Below are positions 32,510-42,682 of a stretch of DNA of 58,887 nucleotides, piece after piece. The notes beneath the pieces are model-generated. The model was not told where the DNA came from, ran no database searches, and saw nothing but the letters and a program-made list of their open reading frames with translations. The stretch's first letter is position 1. The number at the start of each line of letters is the position of its first letter. Made by a program: the position numbers and the translations under genes. The DNA is taken from NCBI GenBank assembly GCA_003151275.1, contig PLXC01000176.1, forward strand, positions 1 through 58,887. The letters run 5' to 3'. The DNA is from Candidatus Melainabacteria bacterium. Lineage in GTDB: Bacteria; Cyanobacteriota; Vampirovibrionia; Obscuribacterales; Obscuribacteraceae.

Positions 32510-34444
32510 CTAGCCAACATGCACCAGAGGTCTTTTGGCATCGTCAATCTCTGCTCCTCTGACAATCTCCCTTGTTACAGCTGCTATGTCGCCTTCTCCA
32601 AGAAAGATATATTTAAGTGTGTGCCCGATCGGATGACCTTCTGACCAACTGAAATAAACATGCGGAACCTTGCCTGTGCGATTACGGATTTCCAGCAAAA
32701 TAGCTGCGATCGCATTGGGTACTGCCAGACTAGAACATTTGAGGATTCGGTGGCCGTTTTCTGTGTGACCTGTAACTTCTAGTAATTCGTCAAAAAATTC
32801 GGAAGAATCGCTCAATTCAACCTCTAAGAAAATAAAGTCTCCTTCTTCCGGCTGGATGCTGTGAATTCTTCGCGACCTTTGTTCTTTTAAACGAAAATCT
32901 TTCATCCCTACCCGGTGCGGTAACAGTCGAATTTCTCCCCAGTGTGATTTTATTGCCTGATCGATAAACTCCAGAGCAGCATCATCCATGTGCACTTTTT
33001 CGATACGCAATTCAGTGGAACGAATTGCTCGGGACAAAACCGAGGCGATCAGGATCGAGAATATAAAAAACAAGGCTATGTGAACACCTTCAGGTCTTTC
33101 CGACATATTCGCGAAAGAGGTGTAGACGAAGATGAAACTGACGATCACAAAGTACGGACGAAGAGCAGGAGCGGTATTCCAGATTGTAATTGTGGCAGCT
33201 ATGGCCGCAGAGGTTATCAGCACAAGCACGCCGGTGGCATAAGCAGCGGCTTGCGCGTCGACATCGGCTCGGAACATTATCGTGACACCAAATGAGACAC
33301 TAGTAAAGAAGACAACCAGTGGTCGAATAGCCGCTGACCAGCTTGGAGCCATGCCATACCTTGGCAGATATTTAGGCACAAGGCTGAGCAAACCAGCGAT
33401 CGCAGATGCCCCAGCCAACCACAGAATCAGGATGGTGCTGAAGTCGTATACGGTTCCAAAAATATCGCCCAAATTAGTATGAGCTAGATACGCGAGAGCT
33501 CTGCCGTTGGCTGGAGCGTCGGGCTGAAACATGGGAGCAGGAATGAGTAATGTGGTGACGACGCTGCTGACCACCAAAAAAACGCTCATGATCAGACCGG
33601 CCGTAATCAGGAGTTTGCGTGTGTTTTTAATTCTCCCAACTGGCGCCTCCGGTGTATCACCGGGTTCTCCTTTGACGAGTGGCATAATCGCCACGCCGGT
33701 CTCAAACCCGGAGAGTCCCAATGCTAACTTCGGAAACAGCAGCATCGCGTAGCCAAACATCATCACCGGTGACTCATACTCCTTCATCACATGATTTTGC
33801 CAATTGAAAATCAGCACGGGATGAAGCGCCAGATTATAGACACCGTTCACTAAAATTACTGCGGTCAGAACGAGATAAACCCAGACAACAACAAAGGAGA
33901 GACCAATCGCTTCTTTGAAGCCCTTCAGGAAAAGCCCCCCAAGCATCGCCAGCAATACCAGCGTCACTTCGACGCGGTGAGCGCGCCACTCAGGAGGAAA
34001 CAAAGGATTTTCTACGATGTGTGCGGTGGCATCAGCAGAAGAAAGCGTAATTGTGATGATGAAGGCTGTGGCAGCGAATCCGAGTAGAAACAAAACGAGC
34101 GTTTTGCCTTGCCACCCGGGCAACATTCTCTCGAGCATGGCGACGCTGCCCTGACCGTTAGGACTCTCTCTGGCGACAATGCAGTAGGTGGGCAACGCTC
34201 CGAAAAGAGTGACAATGACGAGAATTAAAGTAGCGATCGGGGACAGACTTGCGGCGGCGAGGAAGGCTATACCAGGCTGATAGCCCAGCGTAGAGAAGTA
34301 GTCGACTCCGGTCAAGCACATGACGCGCCACCATGCGTCCTGATGTTGTACTTCTGTGTTATCCGGCTTGGCCCCAGCAAAAAACCACTCGTTGAAAGCC
34401 GAGGTTTTTTCGACTTCGTGGACGTGCTCAATGCTGGATGTCAT
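32510..34444 (-). CDS. APC-superfamily permease with cytosolic C-terminal domain
   Basis: 644 residues with about 12 membrane helices. TM1 carries [20 protein letters not shown], then [19 protein letters not shown], and TM6 region [21 protein letters not shown] soluble C-terminus of about 170 residues follows (from 475). The TM1/TM6 motifs place it with KimA-like and amino-acid APC carriers. The substrate cannot be told; its setting among K+ genes makes a cation plausible. A close paralogue begins at 57349. An 11-bp TCAAG pair lies 86 bp upstream. Confidence 0.75.
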   Translation of the reverse strand: MTSSIEHVHEVEKTSAFNEWFFAGAKPDNTEVQHQDAWWRVMCLTGVDYFSTLGYQPGIAFLAAASLSPIATLILVIVTLFGALPTYCIVARESPNGQGSVAMLERMLPGWQGKTLVLFLLGFAATAFIITITLSSADATAHIVENPLFPPEWRAHRVEVTLVLLAMLGGLFLKGFKEAIGLSFVVVWVYLVLTAVILVNGVYNLALHPVLIFNWQNHVMKEYESPVMMFGYAMLLFPKLALGLSGFETGVAIMPLVKGEPGDTPEAPVGRIKNTRKLLITAGLIMSVFLVVSSVVTTLLIPAPMFQPDAPANGRALAYLAHTNLGDIFGTVYDFSTILILWLAGASAIAGLLSLVPKYLPRYGMAPSWSAAIRPLVVFFTSVSFGVTIMFRADVDAQAAAYATGVLVLITSAAIAATITIWNTAPALRPYFVIVSFIFVYTSFANMSERPEGVHIALFFIFSILIASVLSRAIRSTELRIEKVHMDDAALEFIDQAIKSHWGEIRLLPHRVGMKDFRLKEQRSRRIHSIQPEEGDFIFLEVELSDSSEFFDELLEVTGHTENGHRILKCSSLAVPNAIAAILLEIRNRTGKVPHVYFSWSEGHPIGHTLKYIFLGEGDIAAVTREIVRGAEIDDAKRPLVHVG

Positions 34445-34529
34445 GGAACCGCTTCACTAGTGAGGATATTGAGCATGTTGTACCACTGTTACGAGTCAGA
34501 ATTCCGCCTTTTGTAACCACCCAATAAAT

Positions 34530-34547
34530 CTTGATCCTAACTTGACC
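34530..34547 (-). promoter_or_regulatory. 11-bp-spaced CTTGATC/CTTGACC pair upstream of the APC permease
   Basis: CTTGATC at 34530 and CTTGACC at 34541 match the repeat found before kdp. On the strand of the permease gene they read GGTCAAG and GATCAAG. No convincing -10 lies exactly 10 bp away, so the site may act from a distance or be used differently. Confidence 0.4.
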
Positions 34548-34677
34548 GACCGGTTGCTCCCAGAAGCTACTGGCAACCCGAGGCGACCCAACTCGATTTG
34601 GCAACGATGATTAATCCGTTCTCGGATTTTTGTCAAATCTTGCAGTTATCCCGACCTTGCTACGTCACCAAAAGAAG

Positions 34678-35115
34678 CTAAGCTATTTGCAAATGTCTTC
34701 TGAGTAGCTGTTGCATGTCAACCATTGTGATTGGTTTACTCATCAGGTCATCCATTCCTGCCGCGATACATCGCTCCTTGTCGCCCTTGTTAGCATGCGC
34801 TGTCACCGCAACTATGGTCGTCTCCTTGTTGCGTCTCAACTCTAATTTGCGAACAAATTGGGTGCAAGCCGCGCCGTCACAATTTGGCATTCCCAAACCA
34901 ATAAAAACTAACGCATAATGTTGTTTCTTGAGGGCTTTAAAAGCTTGCCGACAGCTGGTCACAACGTGTGCCGAGAGACCGAAGTAATTCAACTGCATGA
35001 GCGCGATTCTTTGACCGACTCTGTAGTGATCCACGATCAGTACCAGGGAGACCGGAGTCGGATTTGGATTTGGCTCTTCTCTTAAACTTTGGCGGTGCAT
35101 CTCTTTCATACTCAA
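34678..35115 (-). CDS. Pseudo-receiver (CheY-like) lacking the phospho-acceptor Asp
   Basis: 145 residues: a receiver domain from about residue 23 with no output domain. The usual L-M-D-V-x-M-P reads VFIGLGMPNCDG, so Gly73 replaces the phospho-acceptor. The acidic pair is IVDHYR (His30 replaces the second acid). The later AVTAHANKGD and MSKPI segments are normal, so the fold is intact. It cannot be phosphorylated at the usual site and may work as a constitutive binding module. It has no adjacent kinase. Alternative starts at M3 and M6 exist. Confidence 0.8.
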   Translation of the reverse strand: MSMKEMHRQSLREEPNPNPTPVSLVLIVDHYRVGQRIALMQLNYFGLSAHVVTSCRQAFKALKKQHYALVFIGLGMPNCDGAACTQFVRKLELRRNKETTIVAVTAHANKGDKERCIAAGMDDLMSKPITMVDMQQLLRRHLQIA

Positions 35116-35367
35116 CTTGCGCTTCTGGTCATAGTAATCGTTGCCACTATGGAGCCAAGTACTGTGTATTCTAACTCAAGTTATTCTGGCAGGCGGATTC
35201 TTGGCACCATCTTGATTTTACTTCGGCTCTCGTTAATCCTTTCTTTATTGAAGCAAGGACCCAGGGCGCTCACGAGTCGCTTCAAATGATTCCCTATGTG
35301 CAAATATGATTTGGCAAAGATAATGCCACCATGCACAATACCGCAAGCGAAAGATTGAAATGAGTAA

Positions 35368-36591
35368 TTAGGTGACTGCCAGAATTAGACATTTCAGATA
35401 TCCCGATTCTGGAGCATCCAGCGATATGGGATGGTCTGGCGGTTGAAAGCGCTGCTGAATCAATTTTACTTCTCTGCGAGCATCGATGCTGGCGCCATAT
35501 ATAATATCCAGGAACTCTTCATTCGACAAGTGATGGGAACACGAGCAGGTAACAAGCACTCCGTTTGGATTAAGTAGGCGCAGCGCCATTCTGTTTATCT
35601 CGTTGTAACCTCGAATTGCTCCGTCGCGACTGGACCGCTTTTTGGTAAACGCCGGCGGATCGAGAATGACCATGTCGGTTTTGTAAGCGTTTGAATCGAG
35701 ATGGCGAAGGTAATCAAATACATTTCCGGTGACGATTTCGTGCTTGGTGGAAAGGTTGTTGCACTCCCATTGGTCTCTATTGATCTGATTGAAAGCAGAG
35801 CTGATTTCCACCTCTGTGACTTTGATTGCACCTTGCATGGCGCATCGCAAGCCAAAAAGCCCGGTGTAGGAAAAGCAGTTTAGGACTGCTCTACCATGTG
35901 CTTCAGCGGCTGCTGCTTTCTGATTGTCCATTTGATCTAGAAACAATCCAGTTTTGGCACCATTAATCATATCAGCGAGAATGGTAGCGCCATCATCGTG
36001 CAACTCAAGTACCGCGGGCGGTGTCATACCCCAAACAGTTCCGGCTGTCCGAGCAAGTCCTTCCAAATCTCTGACAGGGCTGTCTGAGCGCTCATAGATT
36101 CCATCCGCCCGGGTGACCTCGGCGATGGTTTCAAGAATTGTCTCTCGCCAGCGTTCAAGGCCTAGGGCGAGAAATTGGACTACCACGAATTTTCCATAAA
36201 CATCTGCTACCAGCCCCGGGATTCCGTCGGCTTCGCCGTGCACTAATCGAAAAGCTGATGGCATTGCCGGACGTCCAGCATAGCGCGCTTTTCGATACTC
36301 CATGGCCTGCCGAATTCGGTTTTGCCAAAAGTGGTGATCGATGGACACAGCGGGGTTTCTGGTCAAATACCGAAAAGCGATGCGGCTGTTCGTGTTTAAG
36401 AATCCAAGCCCCTGAATCCGCCCCTGTGAATCGCGCGCTCGCACAATATCGCCATTCTCGAATTGCCCCCCTTCGGGTAGGCTCGCTATTTCATTGTCAT
36501 AGACCCAGGGATGACGGCGGCGGTCGGGCTTCTGAGTCTTCAAATGGATGACTGGAACATGCACGCCGTAATTTTTCAATATAAAGCTCAT
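35368..36591 (-). CDS. rlmI: RlmI-like 23S rRNA cytosine-C5 methyltransferase
   Basis: About 407 residues with the order of the RlmI/RlmK family: an N-terminal PUA domain (RRRHPWVYDNEIASLPEGGQ), an EEHEE-like middle (LVHGEADGIPGLVADVYG), and a Rossmann SAM domain (AVLNCFSYTGLFGLRCAMQG, MVILDPPAFTKKRSSRDGAI, GVLVTCSCSHHLS). The catalytic Cys lies in TCSCSHH and the DPPAF motif is present. It modifies 23S rRNA (m5C, in the RlmI group). It is a housekeeping gene without a link to its neighbours. The start codon is uncertain. Confidence 0.85.
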   Translation of the reverse strand: MSFILKNYGVHVPVIHLKTQKPDRRRHPWVYDNEIASLPEGGQFENGDIVRARDSQGRIQGLGFLNTNSRIAFRYLTRNPAVSIDHHFWQNRIRQAMEYRKARYAGRPAMPSAFRLVHGEADGIPGLVADVYGKFVVVQFLALGLERWRETILETIAEVTRADGIYERSDSPVRDLEGLARTAGTVWGMTPPAVLELHDDGATILADMINGAKTGLFLDQMDNQKAAAAEAHGRAVLNCFSYTGLFGLRCAMQGAIKVTEVEISSAFNQINRDQWECNNLSTKHEIVTGNVFDYLRHLDSNAYKTDMVILDPPAFTKKRSSRDGAIRGYNEINRMALRLLNPNGVLVTCSCSHHLSNEEFLDIIYGASIDARREVKLIQQRFQPPDHPISLDAPESGYLKCLILAVT

Positions 36592-36649
36592 CAATTTTAC
36601 TTACAGAGTCGCCATAATAAGTCTTGATTGTCGGTCTGTTCCATCTTGA

Positions 36650-37042
36650 TCAATAGCTGTCATGCGGTTCTCTTGCTTCTTGCAGTTCTTTTTCTGAGGC
36701 CCATTGGTCTATTCGAATCAAGTTTTTGTTGGCGCCATCCTGATTTTTTAGCAACTCATCTAATTTCATTTGCAAAGCTTCAACGTCCTTGTTCTGAGAT
36801 CTCTGGATCATAAATACCATTAGGAACGTCACAATAGTTGTGATGCTATTAATGATCAGCTGCCATCGCTCCGAAAATTGCATGAACGGTCCTGCCATAA
36901 GCCAGCCGACGATGGTAATCAGGGCGATTAATAATGCGGTGGTACTGCCGGCAAAGCGACAAGCGGAATCGGAAAGTTTTTCAATACCGTGAGGGGCACT
37001 GTGTAGCGTCTGTTGATTTTCAGTTTGTTGCAATTGAAGCAC
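36650..37042 (-). CDS. Low-affinity iron permease family small membrane protein
   Basis: 130 residues. Two membrane helices (TTALLIALITIVGWLMAGPF, NSITTIVTFLMVFMIQRSQN) with the family pattern W-x-x-x-G-P and FLMVFxIQxxQNxD, followed by ALQMKLDELL. This is the low affinity iron permease (PF04120) type; bacterial members are small and their role in iron transport is not proven. A CTTGATA pair 11 bp apart (37279-37262, read on this strand) with TTATCG 10 bp on lies about 200 bp upstream, so it may belong to the K+ regulon. Confidence 0.8.
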   Translation of the reverse strand: MLQLQQTENQQTLHSAPHGIEKLSDSACRFAGSTTALLIALITIVGWLMAGPFMQFSERWQLIINSITTIVTFLMVFMIQRSQNKDVEALQMKLDELLKNQDGANKNLIRIDQWASEKELQEAREPHDSY

Positions 37043-37261
37043 TCTCTTTTTTGTGTCCTGCTATGGATCCACCGTTTTTCTGTTTGGCTTCTATCAGGCA
37101 AGCTGGTCATCAATTTTCTGAAACTTGCGGATTTGCCAAACAATTATCCAACAACTAATATCAAATAAAAATCAAATTCGCGCTGGTGCATGTCAATTCA
37201 AGCCAATTACTTATTTGATTTAGCTTAACAAGAGCGGGCGAGAACCGATAATTCTTAGGTT

Positions 37262-37279
37262 TATCAAGATGGTATCAAG
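37262..37279. promoter_or_regulatory. TATCAAG pair, 11 bp apart
   Basis: TATCAAG starts at 37262 and 37273. Read on the minus strand it is CTTGATA-N4-CTTGATA, followed after 10 bases by TTATCG (towards 37042). Read on the plus strand it lies 150 bp before the secreted-protein gene at 37428. It is the most exact pair in the window, along with 16986 and 57292. Confidence 0.55.
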
Positions 37280-37427
37280 TTGATTCACTCAATGCGCAAG
37301 GTGTATGATCATGTTCACCTGAGGGTCAGCTCGGTCAAGTCAATGAAAAGTCTCGTGGACTCTTTGACAAGTATGTGAAAGGAAGCCCGTTGGTCGTTTT
37401 CTTAAAGCTCTTGGCGGCGGAGAAATT

Positions 37428-37850
37428 ATGACAAGAAATTTTAGTGACAGAACGACCGCTACCGCTTTTATATTTATGAGCCTGTTCACAACGAATGGAT
37501 TATCGATACAGGTAGCTTTTGCAGGTCCGACTTCGATCACCGGTGCGGATAAGAAGACCGTTAGTGGTAGCAAATCTGATACCACGTCCTTGAAGACCTC
37601 AACTGCCAACTCGGATAAATCTAAAGCTGCGAACGCTCACATCGGTACAAGCGCGACTGTCACTACTGCAACAGTGAAGAGACAGCTTCAAGGGGGCGTC
37701 GCCAAGGCAGGAAAACAAAAACCGATTGTGCAAAAACGGCAAGTCTTAGGTAACGGACTTACACCCGATCCATACATTCCTAACACTCCGTACCGACCTA
37801 GCCCGCCTGCCAATCAGACGATTCGCCCAGTCGAAAGCAACTCGCGTTAA
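37428..37850 (+). CDS. Small secreted Ser/Thr/Lys-rich protein
   Basis: 140 residues; GGCGGAG lies before the ATG. A signal peptide (TAFIFMSLFTTNGLSIQVAF) is followed by a low-complexity Ser/Thr/Lys stretch (30-85) and a Pro-rich end (PDPYIPNTPYRPSPPANQ). It is probably unstructured, in the periplasm or outside. No family is recognised. It may be under the TATCAAG pair at 37262. Confidence 0.6.
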   Translation: MTRNFSDRTTATAFIFMSLFTTNGLSIQVAFAGPTSITGADKKTVSGSKSDTTSLKTSTANSDKSKAANAHIGTSATVTTATVKRQLQGGVAKAGKQKPIVQKRQVLGNGLTPDPYIPNTPYRPSPPANQTIRPVESNSR

Positions 37851-38017
37851 TGCGGAGTTTGTGCGGCAGATGGACTGGGCGAGCCCGTGGGTTTAATCGC
37901 TCGAGACGATAATCCTGCACTTCGTTTTGGAACTCAAAATTGCGGTCATTCCTGCGACTGAGGATCAATTCAAAGCTTTGTGGGAGAATGCTTTCGGATC
38001 CGTTAGAGAACCTTTAC

Positions 38018-38989
38018 ATGCATCATCCATCAATATTATTGCCTATTACCGGCTCGGAAGAATCCAGCTTTGCAGCCGAGTTATGCTGGAACATAGCCGA
38101 GAAGACTGAAGGTAAAGTGCTTATTCAACATGTGCTAGATTCCGAAACAGTCTGGGAATTGCTCCGAAATGATAGCGGAGGCATTCTGGGCAGCCATGCC
38201 TATGCATCCGCTTATGAGGCTATCGCTAAACAGTTGCATTCTCTGGCCTCCGAGTTGACGGAGGCTTGTGCTGCCAGAGGGAAGGCTCGCAAAATTGAGA
38301 CAGAGTGCGTTGTTGATCAAGGAAACCCGATTGAAGAAATTTGCGGCCGAGCGGCTGAGCACGATCTGGTCATAGTCGGCCACCGCCTGCACAAACGTCT
38401 GACAGAGCAGAACGATCACTCCCCTTATCTGAGATATGCTATAGCCGAAGGGCTTATGCACAACTGTCCTCGCCCTCTTCTTGTAGTGCAGCACAAATTC
38501 GCAGAGCCAGGCACAATGAAAGTAATTGTCACCCTGGATCAAGCCAGCATGGGCTTCATAGCAGCTTGCTTAAGATTGGCTGCACTTCTGGGCATGCGCC
38601 CGGAGTTGCTTTGCATTGCCAACGACACACATAGCAAAGACTCATCAGAGACCTTCATGAAAGCTATACATGAGCTTGCCCAAGCACCGGTGCACATTCA
38701 TATGGTAGGCGAACTGGTGAGGGGGGATACTATAACTTTTCTGGACGCAACTGGAGGAATGGAGTTAGCCTTGGATCCATCGACCAACCTTCTAGTCATA
38801 CAAACAACGGGGATAAGCACTGCCAGAAGAACTATCAATTGTGTCCCGCCGGCATTCTTTCTGCAAAATCACACGCTGGCTAATGTGCTTTTTTGGCCTG
38901 AAGAGCATTTCCCTGATTTGGCAAGTGTTCCAACACTCCAAGGAGACAACTCAATGTCATCTCAATTGACACCCAATGGAGACAGTTGA
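38018..38989 (+). CDS. Tandem universal-stress-protein-like protein
   Basis: About 323 residues from the ATG at 38018 (longer in-frame starts at 37940 or 37988 are possible). The first USP-like half is clear: SILLPITGSEESSFAAELCW, VLIQHVLDSE, AAEHDLVIVGHR, CPRPLLVVQH. A second half (KVIVTLDQASMGFIAACLRL, ELLCIAND, NLLVIQTT) is more divergent. USPs often bind ATP or c-di-AMP; the GxxGx9GS loop is not clearly present. Such proteins accompany K+ transporters and Kdp genes. Confidence 0.7.
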   Translation: MHHPSILLPITGSEESSFAAELCWNIAEKTEGKVLIQHVLDSETVWELLRNDSGGILGSHAYASAYEAIAKQLHSLASELTEACAARGKARKIETECVVDQGNPIEEICGRAAEHDLVIVGHRLHKRLTEQNDHSPYLRYAIAEGLMHNCPRPLLVVQHKFAEPGTMKVIVTLDQASMGFIAACLRLAALLGMRPELLCIANDTHSKDSSETFMKAIHELAQAPVHIHMVGELVRGDTITFLDATGGMELALDPSTNLLVIQTTGISTARRTINCVPPAFFLQNHTLANVLFWPEEHFPDLASVPTLQGDNSMSSQLTPNGDS

Positions 38990-39047
38990 ATTCGGTTAGC
39001 TAACATTCCGAACGAACCGACTTGAATTAATTTACCGGCAGTTGGGA

Positions 39048-39068
39048 CTGGGCCGACGTCAGGCCCAG
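39048..39068. terminator. Bidirectional hairpin between convergent genes
   Basis: CTGGGCC and GGCCCAG form a 7-bp GC stem around GACGTCA, between the ends of the USP-like gene and the sigma factor gene. No T-run on the plus side. Confidence 0.55.
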
Positions 39069-39078
39069 CCCCCCGATA

Positions 39079-40050
39079 TTAGTTCAAGTATTCCTTGAGC
39101 TGACCAACTTTCGAGTTGCCTCGCAGCTTCTTCAAAGCTCGCGTCTCGAGTTGTCTTGCCCTCTCTCGAGTGATACCTAACGCCATTGCACATTCCGCCA
39201 AACTCTTCGGTTTGTCTCCACTAAAGCCGTAACGCATCAAAATGACGCTACGTTCGTGAGGAGTCAAATAAGTCAGAGCCTCAATTACATCTTTGTGCAG
39301 TAACTTCTGAGCCACCGCTTCTGCAGGCGCCGAATTCTCATTCTCATCACTGAGAGTGTCACCAAGAGTGGTGTCAAATCCGGTGGCGCTTGCCGCATCA
39401 AGAGACAAAAGCCCTTTCGAAATATCGAGTAGTTTCCGCACCTTTTCCGACGAGGTGTTCATCGATTTAGCCAGCTCATCGGTAGTCGGCAGCCGTCCTG
39501 TTTCCTCACTCAAAGCTCTCACTTGCTTTTTCAAACGACTGAGCATCTCGTTCATATGACCAGGCAAACGAATCGTTCTGGATTTATCTGATATTGCCCG
39601 AACAATCGCCTGACGAATCCACCACGTGGCATATGTCGAGAATCTGTAGCCCAACTCGGGATCGAACTTATCGACCGCCTTCATCAGACCAAAGTTACCT
39701 TCCTGAATAAGATCAGAATAGCTAAGACCGCGATTTAAAAAGTGGCGAGCCACACTAACGACCAAACGTAGATTCGACTGAATCAGCTTGTTTCGGGCGT
39801 CCGCATCGCCTGAGTGCGCAGCTCTAACTAATTCGATTTCTTGCACACCATTCAACAGACCATATCGGCCTATCTCTTTTAGGTACATAGTCATCGAATC
39901 GTCATTAAACGAGCGCGCCTGCTCGATCGGTTCGACCTCCAATTCCACCGGCTCATTAGCAACGCTTTCGTCGAAAGAACTTTCGAACTCGTTCCAAGGC
40001 TCGTCATTCATTTGATGGGATTTTTTCTGAAGGTTCATTTTCATTTTCAT
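39079..40050 (-). CDS. Sigma-70 group 2 (SigB/RpoD-like) sigma factor
   Basis: 323 residues; AGGA lies before the ATG at 40050. Regions 1.2 to 4.2 are all present: [14 protein letters not shown] (1.2), [20 protein letters not shown] and [20 protein letters not shown] (2), [17 protein letters not shown] (2.4), [14 protein letters not shown] (3), [15 protein letters not shown] and [19 protein letters not shown] (4.2). The long N-terminal region of primary RpoD is missing, so it is a group 2, stress or stationary type as in cyanobacteria. It is divergent from the KdpD-like kinase gene. Confidence 0.9.
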   Translation of the reverse strand: MKMKMNLQKKSHQMNDEPWNEFESSFDESVANEPVELEVEPIEQARSFNDDSMTMYLKEIGRYGLLNGVQEIELVRAAHSGDADARNKLIQSNLRLVVSVARHFLNRGLSYSDLIQEGNFGLMKAVDKFDPELGYRFSTYATWWIRQAIVRAISDKSRTIRLPGHMNEMLSRLKKQVRALSEETGRLPTTDELAKSMNTSSEKVRKLLDISKGLLSLDAASATGFDTTLGDTLSDENENSAPAEAVAQKLLHKDVIEALTYLTPHERSVILMRYGFSGDKPKSLAECAMALGITRERARQLETRALKKLRGNSKVGQLKEYLN

Positions 40051-40381
40051 GTCTTCCTGTTATGGGCTCCCAGGCATCCGAGAAAGTCTCACCCGACTCG
40101 GCAGTCAAATCCTGGGAACCTCTGTATAAAGAGATGCCCAGTTGGCCATTAAGGTTCCCCAAAAATCGCCTTATATTCTTAAGAAAAGACGAAGGGCTGG
40201 CGGTGAGATGCAAGCCAGAGCATGGTTTCCGAATGGATACTATTGGACCCTTGAGGCTCCAAAAGCTAAAATCAGAAATCGAACTGAGGCTTCTCGGGAA
40301 TATCAAATTAGTGTCAATTACTCAAAGGAACGCTGTAAAAGTAGTAAAACTAAGTTGGGCGAACTAACGCGCCGGCAGTAA
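40051..40381. other. Intergenic region of 330 bp between sigma factor and kinase genes
   Basis: Frames here (for instance one ending at 40381) lack a domain or a ribosome site and are not called. A loose TATCAAA/TGTCAAT pair 11 bp apart occurs near 40302, which might be a weak regulator site. Confidence 0.4.
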
Positions 40382-41932
40382 ATGACTAACTATTGGCGAA
40401 AATTTGTAATTTCTTATGGCACAGCGACGGTAGCAGTCGCAGTAACCTCGGCTCTGATTATGTTTCTGCATGCAGACGCACATTTATCTAATGTGTCAAT
40501 GCTGTATCTCCTTATAGTCACAATGGCCGCCCTGTTCCTCGGCAGAGGCGCGGCGATCTACTGCTCGATATTGTCGTTTTTGGCTTGTGACTGGTACTTT
40601 GTCGCACCAACGCAGCAGTTAACGGTTCAATCATTCAGCGAGTGGTTGTCGCTGTGCATGTTTTTACTGACCGCGACGATCATTGGTCAGCTAACCGCCT
40701 TGTTGCGAAAACGAATGGAAGAAGCTCAGCGAAGTCGCAAGGAAACTGCGGCACTGGCAGAAGCTAGCTGGGCAGTGGCGTCTGACATTGACAGAGACCG
40801 CGTTCTCAAAAAGCTTATGGAAACAATCACAAAAGTCTCGGCTGGAGAAGCCGTGTCAATGAATCTTCAACAGAACAATCAAAATGGAGAGGAGTGGATT
40901 CATTCGAACTCGCCAATTGACCCCAACGAAGTCTCAAAAGAAGCAATGACACTAGCCACGGTGCGAAGCCAATCGATTGGATGGGACAACAGTCCGCACT
41001 GGAAAAAAGCTTTCGACGATCTAAAAAAATCCGAAATTATCTATCTGCCGATCACCCTGGAAAACGAGAATTTTGGCGTGATCTGCCTGCGGTTATTGCC
41101 AGGCGCAGTCTTGACACCTAACGACAAGAATATAATCAACTCAGTCGTCAACCATGCAGCCGTTGTATTGCACCGGGATAAGTTGCTGCAAATTCAGAGC
41201 AAAGCCAAAGCATTAGCGGAAGTTGATCGTTTAAAAACAGCGCTACTATCTATGGTCTCACACGACTTTAGAAGTCCATTGACTACGATAAAAGCCAGCG
41301 TCGGAAGCATGATGCAGGAGCATTCTACCGTTGATGCGGAAACACAACTGCAATTACTGCAAGCCGTAGATCAAGAAGCAGATCGCTTAAATAAAATGGT
41401 TGGTAATATCCTTGACTTGTCGCGTTTGGAAGCGGATGCCTGGGCACCAAAGAAAGAACTTACACCAATAACTGAATTAATTGGACCGGTGCTCGATTCA
41501 TTTGGAGACTCCGAGAACAAAAGGATCAAATTGGATATCAAAGATCGAGACAAAGAATTTTGGCTCGACTCAGTACAAATTACTCAGGTTCTCCGCAACT
41601 TGATAGAAAACGCCTTGAAATATTCCGAACAAGATGTGACCGTGAAATTTTATAATGGCGGCCAATCGCTGAACATTGATGTTATCGATGACGGTCCAGG
41701 TCTTCCGAAAGGAGAAGAGCAGGAAATTTTCAAACCATTCCATCGCTCAGCAGCACTGCAAGAGTCTTCCACGCCAGGAATGGGAGTCGGCTTGGCTGTT
41801 TGCAAAGGTCTTATAGAAGCGCACAAAGGCACTTTGACGGCGTCGAATAAAAGTACCGGTGGCGCCGTGTTTCACATCAGTCTGCCGCAGGACATTGGAG
41901 ATAAGAAAGATCATGAAAGTTCTAGTAATTGA
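40382..41932 (+). CDS. KdpD-like histidine kinase (DUF4118-GAF-HisKA-HATPase)
   Basis: 516 residues: a DUF4118 four-helix membrane domain (15-110), a GAF-like domain (120-270), HisKA with MVSHDFRSPLTTI (His294), and HATPase_c with N-box RNLIENALKYSE, G1 DDGPGLP and G2 GMGVGLAVC. It is the second half of KdpD without the KdpD/USP N-terminus, which occurs as a separate protein at 48980. It overlaps the KdpE gene by 20 bp. This is a K+ or turgor sensor, the likely kinase for the KdpE next to it. Confidence 0.88.
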   Translation: MTNYWRKFVISYGTATVAVAVTSALIMFLHADAHLSNVSMLYLLIVTMAALFLGRGAAIYCSILSFLACDWYFVAPTQQLTVQSFSEWLSLCMFLLTATIIGQLTALLRKRMEEAQRSRKETAALAEASWAVASDIDRDRVLKKLMETITKVSAGEAVSMNLQQNNQNGEEWIHSNSPIDPNEVSKEAMTLATVRSQSIGWDNSPHWKKAFDDLKKSEIIYLPITLENENFGVICLRLLPGAVLTPNDKNIINSVVNHAAVVLHRDKLLQIQSKAKALAEVDRLKTALLSMVSHDFRSPLTTIKASVGSMMQEHSTVDAETQLQLLQAVDQEADRLNKMVGNILDLSRLEADAWAPKKELTPITELIGPVLDSFGDSENKRIKLDIKDRDKEFWLDSVQITQVLRNLIENALKYSEQDVTVKFYNGGQSLNIDVIDDGPGLPKGEEQEIFKPFHRSAALQESSTPGMGVGLAVCKGLIEAHKGTLTASNKSTGGAVFHISLPQDIGDKKDHESSSN

Positions 41933-42632
41933 CGACGAACCGCAAATTCGCAGAGCTCTAAGAGTTGGACTTGAACAAGATAACTATCAAGTATTCCTGG
42001 CCGCCTCAGGCGAAGAAGGTTTGGATTTGGCAGCATCTCGCTCACCTGACCTGATTATCCTTGATTTAGCAATGCCTGGCAAAAGTGGATTTGACGTTTG
42101 CAAAGAATTGAGGGAGTGGACTAAGGTTCCGGTAATTGTCTTATCTGTGCGTGACAGAGAAGAAGACAAGATCAAAGCGTTAGATATGGGTGCCGACGAC
42201 TATCTGACTAAACCATTTGGCATAGGCGAACTACTCGCGCGAGCGCGGGCAGTGATGCGCCGGAAACTTCCTGATGATGAGCAAGACGAGTCAACGTTCA
42301 CTTGCCACAATTTGACCGTCGATTTTGCGCACAGACGCGTTTATATATCGAACGAAGAGATTCATCTCACGCCAAAAGAGTATGACCTACTGCGCTATAT
42401 GACGACAAACGCAGATCGAGTCTTGACGCATCGACAGTTGCTTTCAAAGGTTTGGGGACCCGAGTATGAAAACGATTCGCACACACTAAGAGTGCACATC
42501 GCTAATCTGCGAAACAAAATTGAGGAGCATCCTGAGCGACCTTATTTCATTCACACAGAAACTAGAGTTGGATATAGGTTTCGAACTGATCAGCTCTCGA
42601 CTTCAGACAACCAAACGACGGTTATTGCTTGA
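41913..42632 (+). CDS. kdpE: KdpE response regulator
   Basis: 239 residues from the ATG at 41913. The receiver has VIDDEP, LDLAMPG (Asp51), LSVRDREEDKI and TKPFGIGELLARARAVMRR. The winged helix has LTPKEYDLLRYMTTNADRVL, SHTLRVHIANLRNKIE and RVGYRF. All phosphorylation residues are intact, unlike the paralogue at 24160. In E. coli, KdpE activates kdpFABC at low K+. The kdp operon starts 1.6 kb downstream. I infer it (and the paralogue) bind the 11-bp repeats in the window. Confidence 0.9.
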   Translation: MKVLVIDDEPQIRRALRVGLEQDNYQVFLAASGEEGLDLAASRSPDLIILDLAMPGKSGFDVCKELREWTKVPVIVLSVRDREEDKIKALDMGADDYLTKPFGIGELLARARAVMRRKLPDDEQDESTFTCHNLTVDFAHRRVYISNEEIHLTPKEYDLLRYMTTNADRVLTHRQLLSKVWGPEYENDSHTLRVHIANLRNKIEEHPERPYFIHTETRVGYRFRTDQLSTSDNQTTVIA

Positions 42633-42682
42633 TAGCATCTTGAACGTTCGCCAGTTAGCCAAACTAGTGCGCAGTTCACATC

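Noticed and set aside
36610..36650. CTTGATT and CTTGATC 22 bp apart
   Set aside because: Two helical turns apart as in the regulon motif, but placed between two minus-strand genes without a -10; kept out of the site list.
40062..40381. Two overlapping plus-strand frames before the histidine kinase
   Set aside because: Basic, low-information translations without ribosome sites; more likely the regulatory gap between divergent genes.
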